DNA of 64,000 nucleotides from Acinetobacter tjernbergiae DSM 14971 = CIP 107465 (GTDB lineage Bacteria; Pseudomonadota; Gammaproteobacteria; Pseudomonadales; Moraxellaceae), in the NCBI RefSeq assembly GCF_000374425.1, contig NZ_KB894357.1, positions 62,001 to 126,000 on the forward strand, given 5' to 3'. The notes under the pieces were generated by a model. It was given only the letters and a program-made list of their open reading frames with translations. It ran no database searches and was not told the DNA's origin. Of this stretch, positions 8,086 to 17,580 are shown one piece after another; position 1 is the first letter of the stretch; every line of letters starts with the position of its first letter. The position numbers and the translations under genes are program-made.

Positions 8086-9012
8086 ATGAATTTGGCTGAT
8101 CGTGATGGTTTTATTTGGCAAGATGGAAAATTAGTTGATTGGCGTGATGCAAAAATTCACGTCTTAACACACACATTACATTACAGTATGGGTGTTTTTG
8201 AAGGCGTCCGTGCTTATGAAACCCCAAATGGTACAGCAATCTTCCGTTTGCAAGACCACACTAAACGCTTATTAAATTCAGCAAAAATTTATCAAATGAA
8301 TGTACCATTTGATCAAGCGACTTTAGAGCAGGCACAAATTGATGTCGTGCGTGAAAATAAATTGGTTTCAGCTTATTTACGTCCTCTCATTTGGATTGGC
8401 TCTGAGAAACTAGGAATTGCTGCAACAGATAATACCATCCATGCTGCTGTAGCGGCTTGGTCGTGGGGTGCATATCTTGGTGAAGAAGCGATGGCACATG
8501 GTATTCGTGTTAAAACTTCATCATTTACTCACCATCATCCAAACGTGACGATGTGTAAAGCAAAAGCATGTGGTAACTATACCGTATCGATTTTGGCACA
8601 CCAAGAAGTTGCGCGTTCAGGTTATGACGAAGCAATGTTGCTTGACCCTCAAGGCTTTGTTTGTCAAGGTGCAGGCGAAAACGTATTCTTAATCAAAGAT
8701 GGCGTTTTGCATACACCTGATTTAGCAGGCGGTGCATTAGAAGGGATTACTCGTCAAACCGTAATTACCATTGCCAAAGATCTTGGTTATGAAGTGATTG
8801 AGCGTCGTATCACGCGTGATGAATTCTACATTGCAGATGAAGCATTCTTTACCGGTACGGCTGCGGAAGTGACGCCAATTCGTGAATATGATGACCGTGA
8901 AATCGGTTGTGGTTCACGTGGCCCGATTACCACTGTTATTCAAAAAACCTTCTTTGATGCAGTACAAGGTCGTAACGATAAATATGCACATTGGTTGACT
9001 TACGTAAAATAA
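8086..9012 (+). CDS. ilvE: Branched-chain amino acid aminotransferase
   Basis: A 308-residue class IV PLP aminotransferase for the last step of isoleucine, valine and leucine synthesis, using glutamate. The PLP lysine is Lys160 in CKAKACGNY. The family signature continues with EAMLLDPQGFVCQGAGEN and GITRQTVI, then the FFTGTAAEVTPI segment. Length matches E. coli IlvE (309). The ATG at 8086 has GGAG upstream. A strong terminator closes the gene. In A. baumannii this gene is the left border of the outer-core glycan locus. Confidence 0.96.
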   Translation: MNLADRDGFIWQDGKLVDWRDAKIHVLTHTLHYSMGVFEGVRAYETPNGTAIFRLQDHTKRLLNSAKIYQMNVPFDQATLEQAQIDVVRENKLVSAYLRPLIWIGSEKLGIAATDNTIHAAVAAWSWGAYLGEEAMAHGIRVKTSSFTHHHPNVTMCKAKACGNYTVSILAHQEVARSGYDEAMLLDPQGFVCQGAGENVFLIKDGVLHTPDLAGGALEGITRQTVITIAKDLGYEVIERRITRDEFYIADEAFFTGTAAEVTPIREYDDREIGCGSRGPITTVIQKTFFDAVQGRNDKYAHWLTYVK

Positions 9013-9031
9013 GATCAAACCAGATCAATTA

Positions 9032-9057
9032 AGCGAAGCTCAGGCTTCGCTTTTTTT
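9032..9057 (+). terminator. Rho-independent terminator after ilvE
   Basis: AGCGAAGC and GCTTCGCT pair around a TCAG loop and are followed by seven T residues. It separates the glnE-ilvE unit from the glycan locus. Confidence 0.93.
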
Positions 9058-9156
9058 ATTGCTGAACTGTCAATAGATTGCAACTAAATCATCATCAATC
9101 TTTCATTTAACTTGATTACGGTGAACTTTAAGTGCAATTAAAACAATAGAGAAGCA

Positions 9157-10317
9157 ATGAAAATTACTGTCGTAGGTGCAGGTTATGTCGGCTTATCCAA
9201 TGCTTTATTATTTTCAAAACAACATGATGTGATGGTCTTCGATATTGATAAAACACGCGTAAAGAACATAAATCAGCGCGTATCACCGATTAGCGATACC
9301 TGTATTCAAAGCTATTTATCTGAATCTAATCTTGAAGCAACTTGTGATCAAGAGCTAGCTTATCAACATGCCAAATTGGTCATTATCGCAACCCCCACCA
9401 ACTATAACCCTGAAACAAATTACTTCGATACATCGAGTATTGAAACTGTTATTCATGATATTCAAAAAATAAATCCTAAAGCGTTGATACTGATCAAATC
9501 TACAGTTCCAGTCGGCTATACCAAGGAACTTTCTAAAAAACTTGCCTTAAAGAATCTTATTTTTTCTCCTGAATTTCTAAGAGAGGGGCAAGCTTTACAA
9601 GATAATTTATACCCGTCACGAATTATTGTGGGGGAAAAGTCAAAGCGAGCTGAGAAAATTGCCAAGCTTTATTTGAAAGCAACCATAAAAAAAGATGCGG
9701 TACTGTTATGTGTTGACTCAACGGAAGCAGAAGCAATTAAGCTGTTTTCAAATACTTATTTGGCGATGCGCGTTGCTTTTTTTAATGAGTTGGATACCTA
9801 TTGTCTAAAAAATAAATTAAGTGCTTTAGACATCGTTACAGGCGTTGCTTTAGACCAGCGTATTGGTGATCACTATAACAATCCATCCTTTGGTTATGGC
9901 GGTTATTGTTTGCCGAAAGATACCAAGCAGCTTTTAGCTAACTATCATGACACACCACAAGAGTTGATCTCGGCAATTATTCGTTCTAACCAGACTCGCA
10001 AACATGCCATTATTGAAGATATTCTGAGTCGTAAAGTATCGATGGTGGGCGTATATCGCCTCACGATGAAGGCAGATTCTGATAATTTTAGAGAGTCAGC
10101 CGTGCATGATGTTTTACAAGGATTAGCTGATCAGGGTATTCAAATTATTATTTATGAACCAACTTTAGACGTAAAAGAGTACTTGGGTCACCCAGTTGAG
10201 TCTAGTTTGCAAAAATTCAAATCTAAATCAGATTTAATTATCGTCAATCGTATGGTGCCGATGTTCAGTGATGTCATGGAAAAAATATATACACGAGATT
10301 TATTTGGGATAAATTAG
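9157..10317 (+). CDS. ugd: UDP-glucose 6-dehydrogenase
   Basis: Oxidises UDP-glucose to UDP-glucuronate with NAD+. The 386-residue protein has the N-terminal Rossmann motif GAGYVGLSNA, the ATPTNYNPE and STVPVGYT segments, the SPEFLREGQA motif, and the catalytic cysteine Cys251 in FGYGGYCLPKDTKQLL. Length is typical of this short bacterial class. It is the first gene of the glycan locus, just right of the ilvE terminator, and 174 nt precede the next gene. No gene in the window obviously uses UDP-glucuronate except possibly one of the glycosyltransferases, so the product may also serve other pathways. Confidence 0.93.
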   Translation: MKITVVGAGYVGLSNALLFSKQHDVMVFDIDKTRVKNINQRVSPISDTCIQSYLSESNLEATCDQELAYQHAKLVIIATPTNYNPETNYFDTSSIETVIHDIQKINPKALILIKSTVPVGYTKELSKKLALKNLIFSPEFLREGQALQDNLYPSRIIVGEKSKRAEKIAKLYLKATIKKDAVLLCVDSTEAEAIKLFSNTYLAMRVAFFNELDTYCLKNKLSALDIVTGVALDQRIGDHYNNPSFGYGGYCLPKDTKQLLANYHDTPQELISAIIRSNQTRKHAIIEDILSRKVSMVGVYRLTMKADSDNFRESAVHDVLQGLADQGIQIIIYEPTLDVKEYLGHPVESSLQKFKSKSDLIIVNRMVPMFSDVMEKIYTRDLFGIN

Positions 10318-10491
10318 AGCTGTAATTGTTAAACAAAACTATAAACAATCATCCTTGTTTGGTGAATTAATAATAATTTTTTTGATAACGCCTATGCTAA
10401 GATACCCCGATATTCAGTGCATATTGTTTTAAAACACTTGGTACGAAAATCGCAACGCGAAAAATAATATCTAAGGCATTAAGGTTATCAG

Positions 10492-11247
10492 ATGGCAGAC
10501 ATTCAACAAGATTCAGCAACTCATGAAGACAATATTATTTTGTGCATGAAATGGGGAACGAAGTACGGTCCAGAATATGTTAATCGTCTGTATAACATGG
10601 TCAAACGTCATCTGACCTTACCTTTCAAAATGGTTTGTTTGACGGATCGTAGCGAGGGCATTGATCCAAATGTCCAGTGCTTTCCGATACCACCTTTAGA
10701 TTTGCCTGCAGGTAGTCCAGAACGTGGTTGGAACAAACTTTCCACTTTTGAACCAGATTTATATGGTTTAAAAGGTAATGCTTTATTCTTAGACCTTGAT
10801 GTTGTGATTGTGGATAACATTGACTGCTTTTTTCAAGAGAAAGGCGAGTTTTTAATTATTCATGATTGGAAGCGACCTTGGCGTATCACGGGCAACAGTT
10901 CTGTTTATCGGTTTAAATTAGGTAGTTTTCCTGAAATTCTGCCGTATTTCCGTGAGCATTTTGATGAGATTCGTCAAAAATTCCGTAATGAGCAAGCCTA
11001 TTTGTCATGGTTTGTCGATTCACATGGTACTTTAAGTTATTGGAATGAAGATTGGTGTAAAAGCTATAAATACCATTGTTTACAGAAAATTCCATTGGCA
11101 TATTTTAAGCCACCTGTAAAACCGAAAGGTGCAAAAATTATTATTTTCCATGGGGAAATTAATCCACCTGATGCTGTAAATGGTGGCGGTGGTAAATGGT
11201 ATCGTTATGTATTGCCTTCAGATTGGATTAAAGAGGCTTGGCAGTAA
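10492..11247 (+). CDS. Putative glycosyltransferase
   Basis: A 251-residue protein with no membrane helix. LFLDLDVVIVDNID (about residues 100-115) gives a D-x-D metal/nucleotide-sugar motif of GT-A type, and the N-terminal NIILCMKWGTKYGPEYVNRLY is a conserved opening of this group. KIIIFHGEINPP near the C-terminus has the His often seen after the acceptor region in GT8-like enzymes. It probably adds a core sugar to lipooligosaccharide. It ends 4 nt before the next glycosyltransferase, suggesting one transcript. Donor and acceptor are not predictable. Confidence 0.75.
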   Translation: MADIQQDSATHEDNIILCMKWGTKYGPEYVNRLYNMVKRHLTLPFKMVCLTDRSEGIDPNVQCFPIPPLDLPAGSPERGWNKLSTFEPDLYGLKGNALFLDLDVVIVDNIDCFFQEKGEFLIIHDWKRPWRITGNSSVYRFKLGSFPEILPYFREHFDEIRQKFRNEQAYLSWFVDSHGTLSYWNEDWCKSYKYHCLQKIPLAYFKPPVKPKGAKIIIFHGEINPPDAVNGGGGKWYRYVLPSDWIKEAWQ

Positions 11248-11251
11248 TTTT

Positions 11252-12883
11252 ATGTCGTCTGTATTAAATCAACAACCTCGACCATTCCGCTTAAGCGTCG
11301 TGATGATGGTAAAAAATGAGGCAAAAAATTTAGCAATATCATTACCTGCGTTAAAAGGCTGGATTGATGAGCTTATTGTTCTTGACTCTGGTAGTACTGA
11401 TCAGGGGCAGCAATTGGTTGAGTCTGCTGGTGGTCAATGGTTTGTAAATACAAATTGGCAAGGTTTTGGCAAGCAAAGACAATTGGCACAGAGCTATGCA
11501 ACAGGTGACTGGATTTTAGCACTAGATGCAGATGAAGAAATCACTCCTCAGTTGAAGCAAAGCATTCTTGAGGTGATTGCACATCCACCTGCCAATACAG
11601 TTTATGGTATTAAACGAATCGATTGTATCTTTGGTCATGAAATTGATAATTCATATTGGGCATTAAAAGCACATTGGCGTTTATACCCAAAGACGTTCCA
11701 ATATAATGATAACTTAGTACATGAGTCAGTTGAACTGAATGGTGCAGTAACACAAACCTTGAAAGGAACAATGTTACACCATACGGCAGATACACCTCAG
11801 TTTTGGCTAGATAAACGTTTACAGTATGCAAAAGCATGGGCTGTTGATCGACATCAACGTGGCAAAAATGTTTCAATATTTTCTGTTATATTACATGCAA
11901 AGTGGGCGTTTATTAAACAATACCTGATTGATGGTCGGTTTTTAAAAGGTCGATATGGTTTTATTTATTCATTGTTGTTTACGCAATACACATTTAATAA
12001 ATATGCCATTTTATACGATTTAGAAAACAACCAAGCGGAACAGGCATTTCAAGAATCAATTAATTTATATAAAAATTTAGTACCTATTGATAAATATAAC
12101 AAGAAATCAACATTATCTTTGGTTATGATTTGTAAAAATGAATCTAAACATTTGTCTGCATGTTTAGAGACAGTTAAAGATATTGTTGATGAAATTATAA
12201 TTTTAGACTCTGGAAGTACAGATCAAACACAACAAATTGCTGAAGAATATGGTGCAAAATGGTATGTCAACTTGGATTGGCAGGGTTTCGGTAAGCAAAG
12301 ACAATTAGCTCAGACTTATGCGACTGGAGATTATGTTCTTGTCTTAGATGCGGATGAGCGTTTAGATCAGAACTTGCGTAGAAGTATTGTAGAAATATTG
12401 GAACAACCTGTTCAAACAGATAAAGTGTTTAGTTTTGCAAGAATAAACTATTTTTCTGGGATTCCTACACATTTAAGAGGGTGGTATCGGGACTGGGAGA
12501 ATCGAATGTATGCTCGCAAAACTTTTAGTTATTCGGATTTAGAAGTGCATGAGTCTGTTAATACATTTTCCGCCAAAATTATCAAATTAAAAGGTTTGCA
12601 ATTACACTTTACAAGCGAAAGTTTATATCATTATCTTGTGAAGAGGATTCGTTATAGTGAAGACTGGGCTATTGAAAAATATAAATGTGGAAAGAAAATC
12701 AGTTTGTTGGGAATCTTGTTCCGCATCTGGTTCTCTTTTATACGTGAATATTTAATACGTGGTGCATTTCTTTATAGTGCCTATGGGTATATTTCTTCAA
12801 TTGTTTTAATGTGGTATACCTTTAATAAATACTTAATTTTATGGTATAGCTGTAAGATAACGGATACAAATGATTCGGTTTAA
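11252..12883 (+). CDS. Tandem two-domain GT2 glycosyltransferase (LPS core type)
   Basis: A 543-residue protein made of two homologous GT2 domains in one frame, each about 260 residues and each like the WaaE/LpsE core-sugar transferases. Domain 1 carries VVMMVKNEAKNL, VLDSGSTDQGQQL and ALDADEEIT. Domain 2 carries LVMICKNESKHL, ILDSGSTDQTQQI and VLDADERLD. WQGFGKQRQLAQ is identical in both. Each domain ends with a hydrophobic segment (IYSLLFTQYTFNKY and ISSIVLMWYTFNKY). The ATG at 11252 is chosen because the frame upstream only overlaps the preceding gene. It probably adds two sugars in succession. The stop overlaps that of the convergent gene by 4 nt. Confidence 0.88.
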   Translation: MSSVLNQQPRPFRLSVVMMVKNEAKNLAISLPALKGWIDELIVLDSGSTDQGQQLVESAGGQWFVNTNWQGFGKQRQLAQSYATGDWILALDADEEITPQLKQSILEVIAHPPANTVYGIKRIDCIFGHEIDNSYWALKAHWRLYPKTFQYNDNLVHESVELNGAVTQTLKGTMLHHTADTPQFWLDKRLQYAKAWAVDRHQRGKNVSIFSVILHAKWAFIKQYLIDGRFLKGRYGFIYSLLFTQYTFNKYAILYDLENNQAEQAFQESINLYKNLVPIDKYNKKSTLSLVMICKNESKHLSACLETVKDIVDEIIILDSGSTDQTQQIAEEYGAKWYVNLDWQGFGKQRQLAQTYATGDYVLVLDADERLDQNLRRSIVEILEQPVQTDKVFSFARINYFSGIPTHLRGWYRDWENRMYARKTFSYSDLEVHESVNTFSAKIIKLKGLQLHFTSESLYHYLVKRIRYSEDWAIEKYKCGKKISLLGILFRIWFSFIREYLIRGAFLYSAYGYISSIVLMWYTFNKYLILWYSCKITDTNDSV

Positions 12884-13569
12884 CCAAAAATTTTTCCTTT
12901 AAATTTTGCCCAGAATGTGGTCTTTGGTGGATTGGCAATACTGTCTTCTCCACCAATATGTTGACAAATATTTTCTTTTAAAAATAAATTATGCATATTT
13001 TTTTTGCGCAAATAACGTGACACATGTCGTTCCTTTTTAAATTGTGAGAATCCTCCTATATCTTTCCATAATTGTAAGGAGGTAATATGTGGATTAAAGG
13101 TATAACCATACCATTGTTCATGTAAATTCGTTAAGATTGCTGTTGCAATAGGTTGTGTTTCTTGAAACTGAATTTTCTCTTTTTCTTCGAGAGAGTGAGG
13201 AAAGTCATTTAATTTTCTTAAACAGAGAGCAGTGGCTTTTTCATCATTTTCTAAAAGCTGAATGTACTGATCAATATATAAAGGTTGATCAAAAAACCAA
13301 TCATCCTCACAATGAAATATATATTGGGTTTTCACTTGAGAATACATTATATCTACAGCTTTATGATGACCTACTTGTTCATTGAGATTAATAAGTGTTC
13401 CTTGTGGGCAAAGCTCTCTGAAAACTTGATTTGTTTCTTCATCTCTAAAATCATTAATTGCAATAATATCTGCGAATTCGACTTTATCTAGTAAGCTCTG
13501 TAATGTTTGGCGTAACAATTCTGGGCGCCGACCAATAGTTAAGCAAAGTGTTAAGTTACATGCTTTCAC
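12880..13569 (-). CDS. Putative GT2-like glycosyltransferase
   Basis: A 229-residue protein. The opening LTLCLTIGRRPELLRQTLQS resembles a GT2 nucleotide-sugar fold, followed by IIAINDF and then HCEDDWFF (about residue 93) in the place of the D-x-D metal motif. WYGYTFNPHITSLQLWKDIG is like the acceptor part of small GT2 enzymes. No membrane segment is seen. It forms a two-gene minus-strand block with the next gene inside an otherwise plus-strand locus and overlaps the preceding gene tail to tail by 4 nt. Donor unknown. Confidence 0.7.
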   Translation of the reverse strand: MKACNLTLCLTIGRRPELLRQTLQSLLDKVEFADIIAINDFRDEETNQVFRELCPQGTLINLNEQVGHHKAVDIMYSQVKTQYIFHCEDDWFFDQPLYIDQYIQLLENDEKATALCLRKLNDFPHSLEEKEKIQFQETQPIATAILTNLHEQWYGYTFNPHITSLQLWKDIGGFSQFKKERHVSRYLRKKNMHNLFLKENICQHIGGEDSIANPPKTTFWAKFKGKIFG

Positions 13570-13609
13570 AATGTGATCCTTTGGTGGAGAATGACGTAAA
13601 TATTACCAA

Positions 13610-14500
13610 TTATATTCGAAAAAATAACCAGTCTACAGATTCATTTAGTGTTTTCTTAACAATATCATGCATTGCTGACCATTTAGCATACTGGAAACGA
13701 TGGCATGCAGTAGGAAATAATATAAAGATAAGTTTATAGAATATAACTTTAATTTTAGATTTTAATAATAACCGTTTAATGAGTTTTTGAAATTGGGTCT
13801 CATCAAAATGTTTATAAGCAAAAAGTAGCTGAGATTTATACCAGCGGAAAAAAAAGTCATAATTTTGATAAGGTTCACTAGCTCCTCCCTTATGATAAAT
13901 TTTAAGTTCATTTAATTTGATTAAAGGGTATCCTCGTTTTTTGATGCGTAAACACAGATCTTCATCTTCGCAATACATAAAAAAATCGGGATCAAATCCA
14001 GCAACTTCTTGATAAACTGCTTTTGAAATCAATAGTAAAGCACCACTAAACCAGTTTGTTTGGTTGTTCCAACCAAAAGTTTCATGAAATTCAAAAGTGT
14101 AAAATTCTGATTTATCTTCATTTAAATCATTAATTAATTGTGTAGTTATAATTCCATAGGTATGGATTTGAGCTTGTGCTAATAACTTTTCCAAATAATC
14201 CGTTTGCATCATACGCAAATCAGGATTTGCAATTAAAATGTGTTGCCCTTGAGCGTGTTCAGAAGCAAGATTCATTGCTCGACCAAAGCCAATATTTTGT
14301 TCGGACTGAATAATCACTATGTTTAATTTTTGTGATAAATTGAGGTCGTCTAATATGTCCTTTAAAATGTTGTTTTGCACATTATTGGTAATAATAATTT
14401 CATAATTATCAATAGTTAAGGTCTGAATTGATAGGTCTTGTAAAAAATTTGCAATAAATTGTTCAGTATTATAATTTACCATTAAAATAGATATTTTCAT
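13610..14500 (-). CDS. GT2 glycosyltransferase, rhamnosyltransferase-like
   Basis: A 296-residue GT2 enzyme of the WbbL/RfbF kind. It has ISILMVNYNTEQFIANFL at the N-terminus, NIGFGRAMNLA for nucleotide binding, ILIANPDLRMM as the D-x-D-like metal site, and FFMYCEDEDLCLRIKKRGY as the E-D-x-D acceptor/catalytic signature of rhamnosyl- and related transferases. The rmlBDAC genes nearby would supply dTDP-L-rhamnose, a plausible donor, but this is inference. Its 5' end faces the divergent gene at 14585 across an 84-nt gap that presumably holds both promoters. Confidence 0.85.
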   Translation of the reverse strand: MKISILMVNYNTEQFIANFLQDLSIQTLTIDNYEIIITNNVQNNILKDILDDLNLSQKLNIVIIQSEQNIGFGRAMNLASEHAQGQHILIANPDLRMMQTDYLEKLLAQAQIHTYGIITTQLINDLNEDKSEFYTFEFHETFGWNNQTNWFSGALLLISKAVYQEVAGFDPDFFMYCEDEDLCLRIKKRGYPLIKLNELKIYHKGGASEPYQNYDFFFRWYKSQLLFAYKHFDETQFQKLIKRLLLKSKIKVIFYKLIFILFPTACHRFQYAKWSAMHDIVKKTLNESVDWLFFRI

Positions 14501-14584
14501 AAAATAGAAGCACAGCTAACAATAGAAATATAGTATTATTAAGCCTAACATTTTTTTGTGAATGAGTCAGTACAGAGTCTATAA

Positions 14585-15502
14585 ATGGCAGTAAATTTGT
14601 ATCAACTTCAATATGATGATGAAACGTCAGCCTTGCCAGAGTCTGGTTTTTTAACATATGACTGTAGAGCTACTCCTGAGTTCTTGAAGCGAGAAGTTGC
14701 TCATTTGATACGTTTTTATGATGATGTCGTGGTTGATGCAGATGTTAATGATTATTTTGCATTGTTATCCCCAAAATTTAATTATAAAACGGGATTGACA
14801 GCATCAGATATTACAGCATTTATTCGTGAGAATGATCAGCAGGATATTTATTTATTCAATCCATATCCTATGCATGTATACAATTTTATGAATGTATGGG
14901 AACAAGCTGAAGTTAATCATCCAGAAATTATTTCAATAGTTAACTATTTATTTTGTCAGGCTAGAATTGGTTTTAGGGCGAGTGACTTACATAGAAATAG
15001 TTTGAATCAAGTTGTCTATTGTAATTATTGGGTTGCAAAAAAAAGTTTTTTAGATGAATTTATAAAATTTTTAAAAAAATTAGACCATACTATTGAATTA
15101 ATGCCTAGTTGCCAAAAAAATATTTATTTCAATAGAACAGAATACAAAGTAGATGCTTGTTTCTATCCATTTGTTTTTGAACGTATGATTACTACTTTTT
15201 TATTCATTAATCATCAATATAAATCCCTGTCATATATTTATGATAGGAACTTTAATGGATATAATACTTTGAATCGTATTGAAAGAAAATTCTACTATGG
15301 GGAATCTAGAAAAATATTTGACCTTTGGGAAAGTAATAATGAAAGAGGTGTTGAGGAAATAGAGAGGATTGTAAATATTCTTTCTAATGTTTTTCAGCCA
15401 AAGATATATGTTCCATATGTTGGGAAATTATTACGTTCATTGGTTAAAACTTTAAATGTATATCGAATTGATAATATTGTTAAGGAAAATATAAAGTCAT
15501 AA
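14585..15502 (+). CDS. Unidentified protein of the glycan locus
   Basis: A 305-residue protein I do not recognise. There is no signal peptide and no strong membrane helix. Notable segments are VVVDADVNDYFALLSPKFNY near residue 50 (D-A-D could serve as a glycosyltransferase D-x-D), IYLFNPYPMHVYNFMNVW near residue 92, and a lysine/aromatic-rich C-terminal third. Position between glycosyltransferases and rmlB makes a role in outer-core assembly likely, perhaps as a transferase of an unlisted family. It is A+T-rich like the neighbouring genes and begins divergently from the minus-strand block. Confidence 0.5.
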   Translation: MAVNLYQLQYDDETSALPESGFLTYDCRATPEFLKREVAHLIRFYDDVVVDADVNDYFALLSPKFNYKTGLTASDITAFIRENDQQDIYLFNPYPMHVYNFMNVWEQAEVNHPEIISIVNYLFCQARIGFRASDLHRNSLNQVVYCNYWVAKKSFLDEFIKFLKKLDHTIELMPSCQKNIYFNRTEYKVDACFYPFVFERMITTFLFINHQYKSLSYIYDRNFNGYNTLNRIERKFYYGESRKIFDLWESNNERGVEEIERIVNILSNVFQPKIYVPYVGKLLRSLVKTLNVYRIDNIVKENIKS

Positions 15503-15574
15503 TTTTTAGGTATTAAGAAAATTTTGAATTATGGTTTTAGGTTGAAGGTAATTGTTTAATATTAGGGTTTTTTG

Positions 15575-16651
15575 ATGAATATATTAATTACAGGTGGGGC
15601 TGGTTTTATTGGATCAGCAGTAATTCGTCATGTTATTGAAAATACAGAGCATTATATATTAAATGTAGATAAGCTTACCTATGCAGGTAATCTTGAGTCT
15701 TTAATATCAATCTCAAATAATGAACGTTATCAGTTTTCTCAAACTGATATTTGTGACCGTGCTTCTTTAGATCAACTTTTTGCAGAATTTCAGCCTGATG
15801 TAGTGATGCATCTTGCTGCGGAATCACATGTAGATCGTTCGATCACAGGTTCGGCAGCCTTTATTGAAACAAATATTTTAGGAACATATCATCTTTTAGA
15901 AGCGACCCGACATTATTGGAATTCACTCGATGATATAAAGAAAGTAGCATTCCGTTTTCATCATATTTCGACTGATGAGGTCTATGGTGACTTAGAAGGA
16001 ACAACTGATTTATTTACAGAGCAAACATCTTATTCACCAAGCTCACCATATTCTGCTTCAAAAGCAAGTTCAGACCATTTGGTTCGCGCATGGTATCGTA
16101 CTTATGGATTACCAGTAATAATAACGAATTGCTCGAATAATTATGGTCCATACCATTTTCCTGAAAAATTAATTCCATTGGTCATTTTAAATGCATTAGC
16201 AGGAAAGGCTTTGCCTGTATATGGAAATGGTGCACAAATTCGTGACTGGCTATATGTTGAAGATCATGCACGTGCACTATATCAGGTAGTAACTAAGGCA
16301 GCAGTTGGAGAGACCTATAATATTGGTGGGCACAACGAACAAAAAAATATTGATGTGGTACATGCCATTTGTCAATTGCTTGAAGAACTGGTACCAAATA
16401 AGCCCGAAGGTGTTACCTATTATCAAGATTTGATTACTTATGTAACAGATCGTCCAGGGCATGACTTACGTTATGCGATTGATGCAAATAAAATTAAAAA
16501 AGATTTGGGTTGGGTACCACAAGAAACATTTGTGACAGGCTTACGTAAAACGGTTGAATGGTATTTAGCAAATCAAGAATGGGTAAAACATGTGCAAAGT
16601 GGCGAATACCAAAACTGGGTGAAGCAACAATACCAACCTGAACAAGCTTAA
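15575..16651 (+). CDS. rmlB: dTDP-glucose 4,6-dehydratase
   Basis: Converts dTDP-glucose to dTDP-4-keto-6-deoxyglucose, the branch point for both dTDP-sugars of this locus. The 358-residue extended SDR enzyme has the NAD+ motif GGAGFIGS, the AAESHVDRS and STDEVYGDL segments and the catalytic YSASK. The start is taken at ATG 15575, since the TTG one codon upstream is unlikely. It begins the rmlBDAC cluster, with 20 nt to rmlD. Length is typical (about 355-361). Confidence 0.96.
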   Translation: MNILITGGAGFIGSAVIRHVIENTEHYILNVDKLTYAGNLESLISISNNERYQFSQTDICDRASLDQLFAEFQPDVVMHLAAESHVDRSITGSAAFIETNILGTYHLLEATRHYWNSLDDIKKVAFRFHHISTDEVYGDLEGTTDLFTEQTSYSPSSPYSASKASSDHLVRAWYRTYGLPVIITNCSNNYGPYHFPEKLIPLVILNALAGKALPVYGNGAQIRDWLYVEDHARALYQVVTKAAVGETYNIGGHNEQKNIDVVHAICQLLEELVPNKPEGVTYYQDLITYVTDRPGHDLRYAIDANKIKKDLGWVPQETFVTGLRKTVEWYLANQEWVKHVQSGEYQNWVKQQYQPEQA

Positions 16652-16671
16652 AAAAATAGCGGATAAATTTG

Positions 16672-17580
16672 ATGAAAATTTTATTGTTGGGTAAAAATGG
16701 TCAAGTCGGTTGGGAGCTGCAACGAGCATTACAACCACTTGGTGAAGTTATTGCATTAGACCGTTATGTAAATGAAGTTGGACTATGTTGTGATATTGCT
16801 AATTTTGCCACAATGGAGCAAACACTATCTTCTATTAAGCCAGATATTGTTATTAATGCGACAGCCTATACTGCGGTAGATAAAGCGGAAAGCGAGCCTG
16901 AGCAAGCAGATTTGGTCAATCATCTTGCAGTTCAATCTTTGGCTGAACAATGCAAACAGCGACAAGCTTTACTCATCCATTATTCAACAGACTATGTGTT
17001 TAATGGTGAAGGTCATATACCTTGGCGAGAAGATGATGCAACTGCACCACAAAATGTTTATGGTCAAAGCAAACGTAAGGGAGAAATTGCACTAGAACAT
17101 AGCAATGTCAACTTTATTAACTTTAGAACCAGTTGGGTTTACGCAGCACAAGGTAATAATTTCATTAAAACCATGTTGAAGTTAGCAAAAAGTAAAGATG
17201 AATTGAGTATTATTGCCGACCAAATTGGTGCACCAACAAGTGCAGCATTGATTGCTGATATAACGGCACAAGCTATTCGCTATTATCGTTTGCAGAGTAC
17301 GGAACAGCAAAAAATATTGCATGGTCATTATCATTTAGCAGCGGCAGGTGAGACTTCTTGGTTCGATTATGCTAATTATATTTTTGAACAAGCGAAAGCA
17401 TGTGGATTGGAATTACAGCTTCAGCACGTTCATGCAATTGCAACGGCTGCATACCCAACACCAGCAAAACGTCCATTAAATTCACGCTTAAATACCCTAA
17501 AATTACAGCAAAATTTTCAGCTACATTTGCCAATGTGGCAACAAGGTGTAGCACAAGTAATTAAAGAGATCATTCAATGA
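16672..17580 (+). CDS. rmlD: dTDP-4-dehydrorhamnose reductase
   Basis: Last step of dTDP-L-rhamnose synthesis, an NAD(P)H-dependent reduction. The 302-residue protein has the nucleotide motif [10 protein letters not shown], the [15 protein letters not shown] segment, STDYVFNG and the catalytic Y-x-x-x-K in [12 protein letters not shown] 16672 is preferred over the TTG before it. Its stop overlaps the rmlA start by 4 nt (ATGA), so the two are translationally coupled. Confidence 0.95.
   Translation: MKILLLGKNGQVGWELQRALQPLGEVIALDRYVNEVGLCCDIANFATMEQTLSSIKPDIVINATAYTAVDKAESEPEQADLVNHLAVQSLAEQCKQRQALLIHYSTDYVFNGEGHIPWREDDATAPQNVYGQSKRKGEIALEHSNVNFINFRTSWVYAAQGNNFIKTMLKLAKSKDELSIIADQIGAPTSAALIADITAQAIRYYRLQSTEQQKILHGHYHLAAAGETSWFDYANYIFEQAKACGLELQLQHVHAIATAAYPTPAKRPLNSRLNTLKLQQNFQLHLPMWQQGVAQVIKEIIQ

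Noticed and set aside
13155..13491. Plus-strand frames opposite the glycosyltransferase at 12880-13569
   Set aside because: Antisense of a gene with a credible GT2-like pattern; no independent support.
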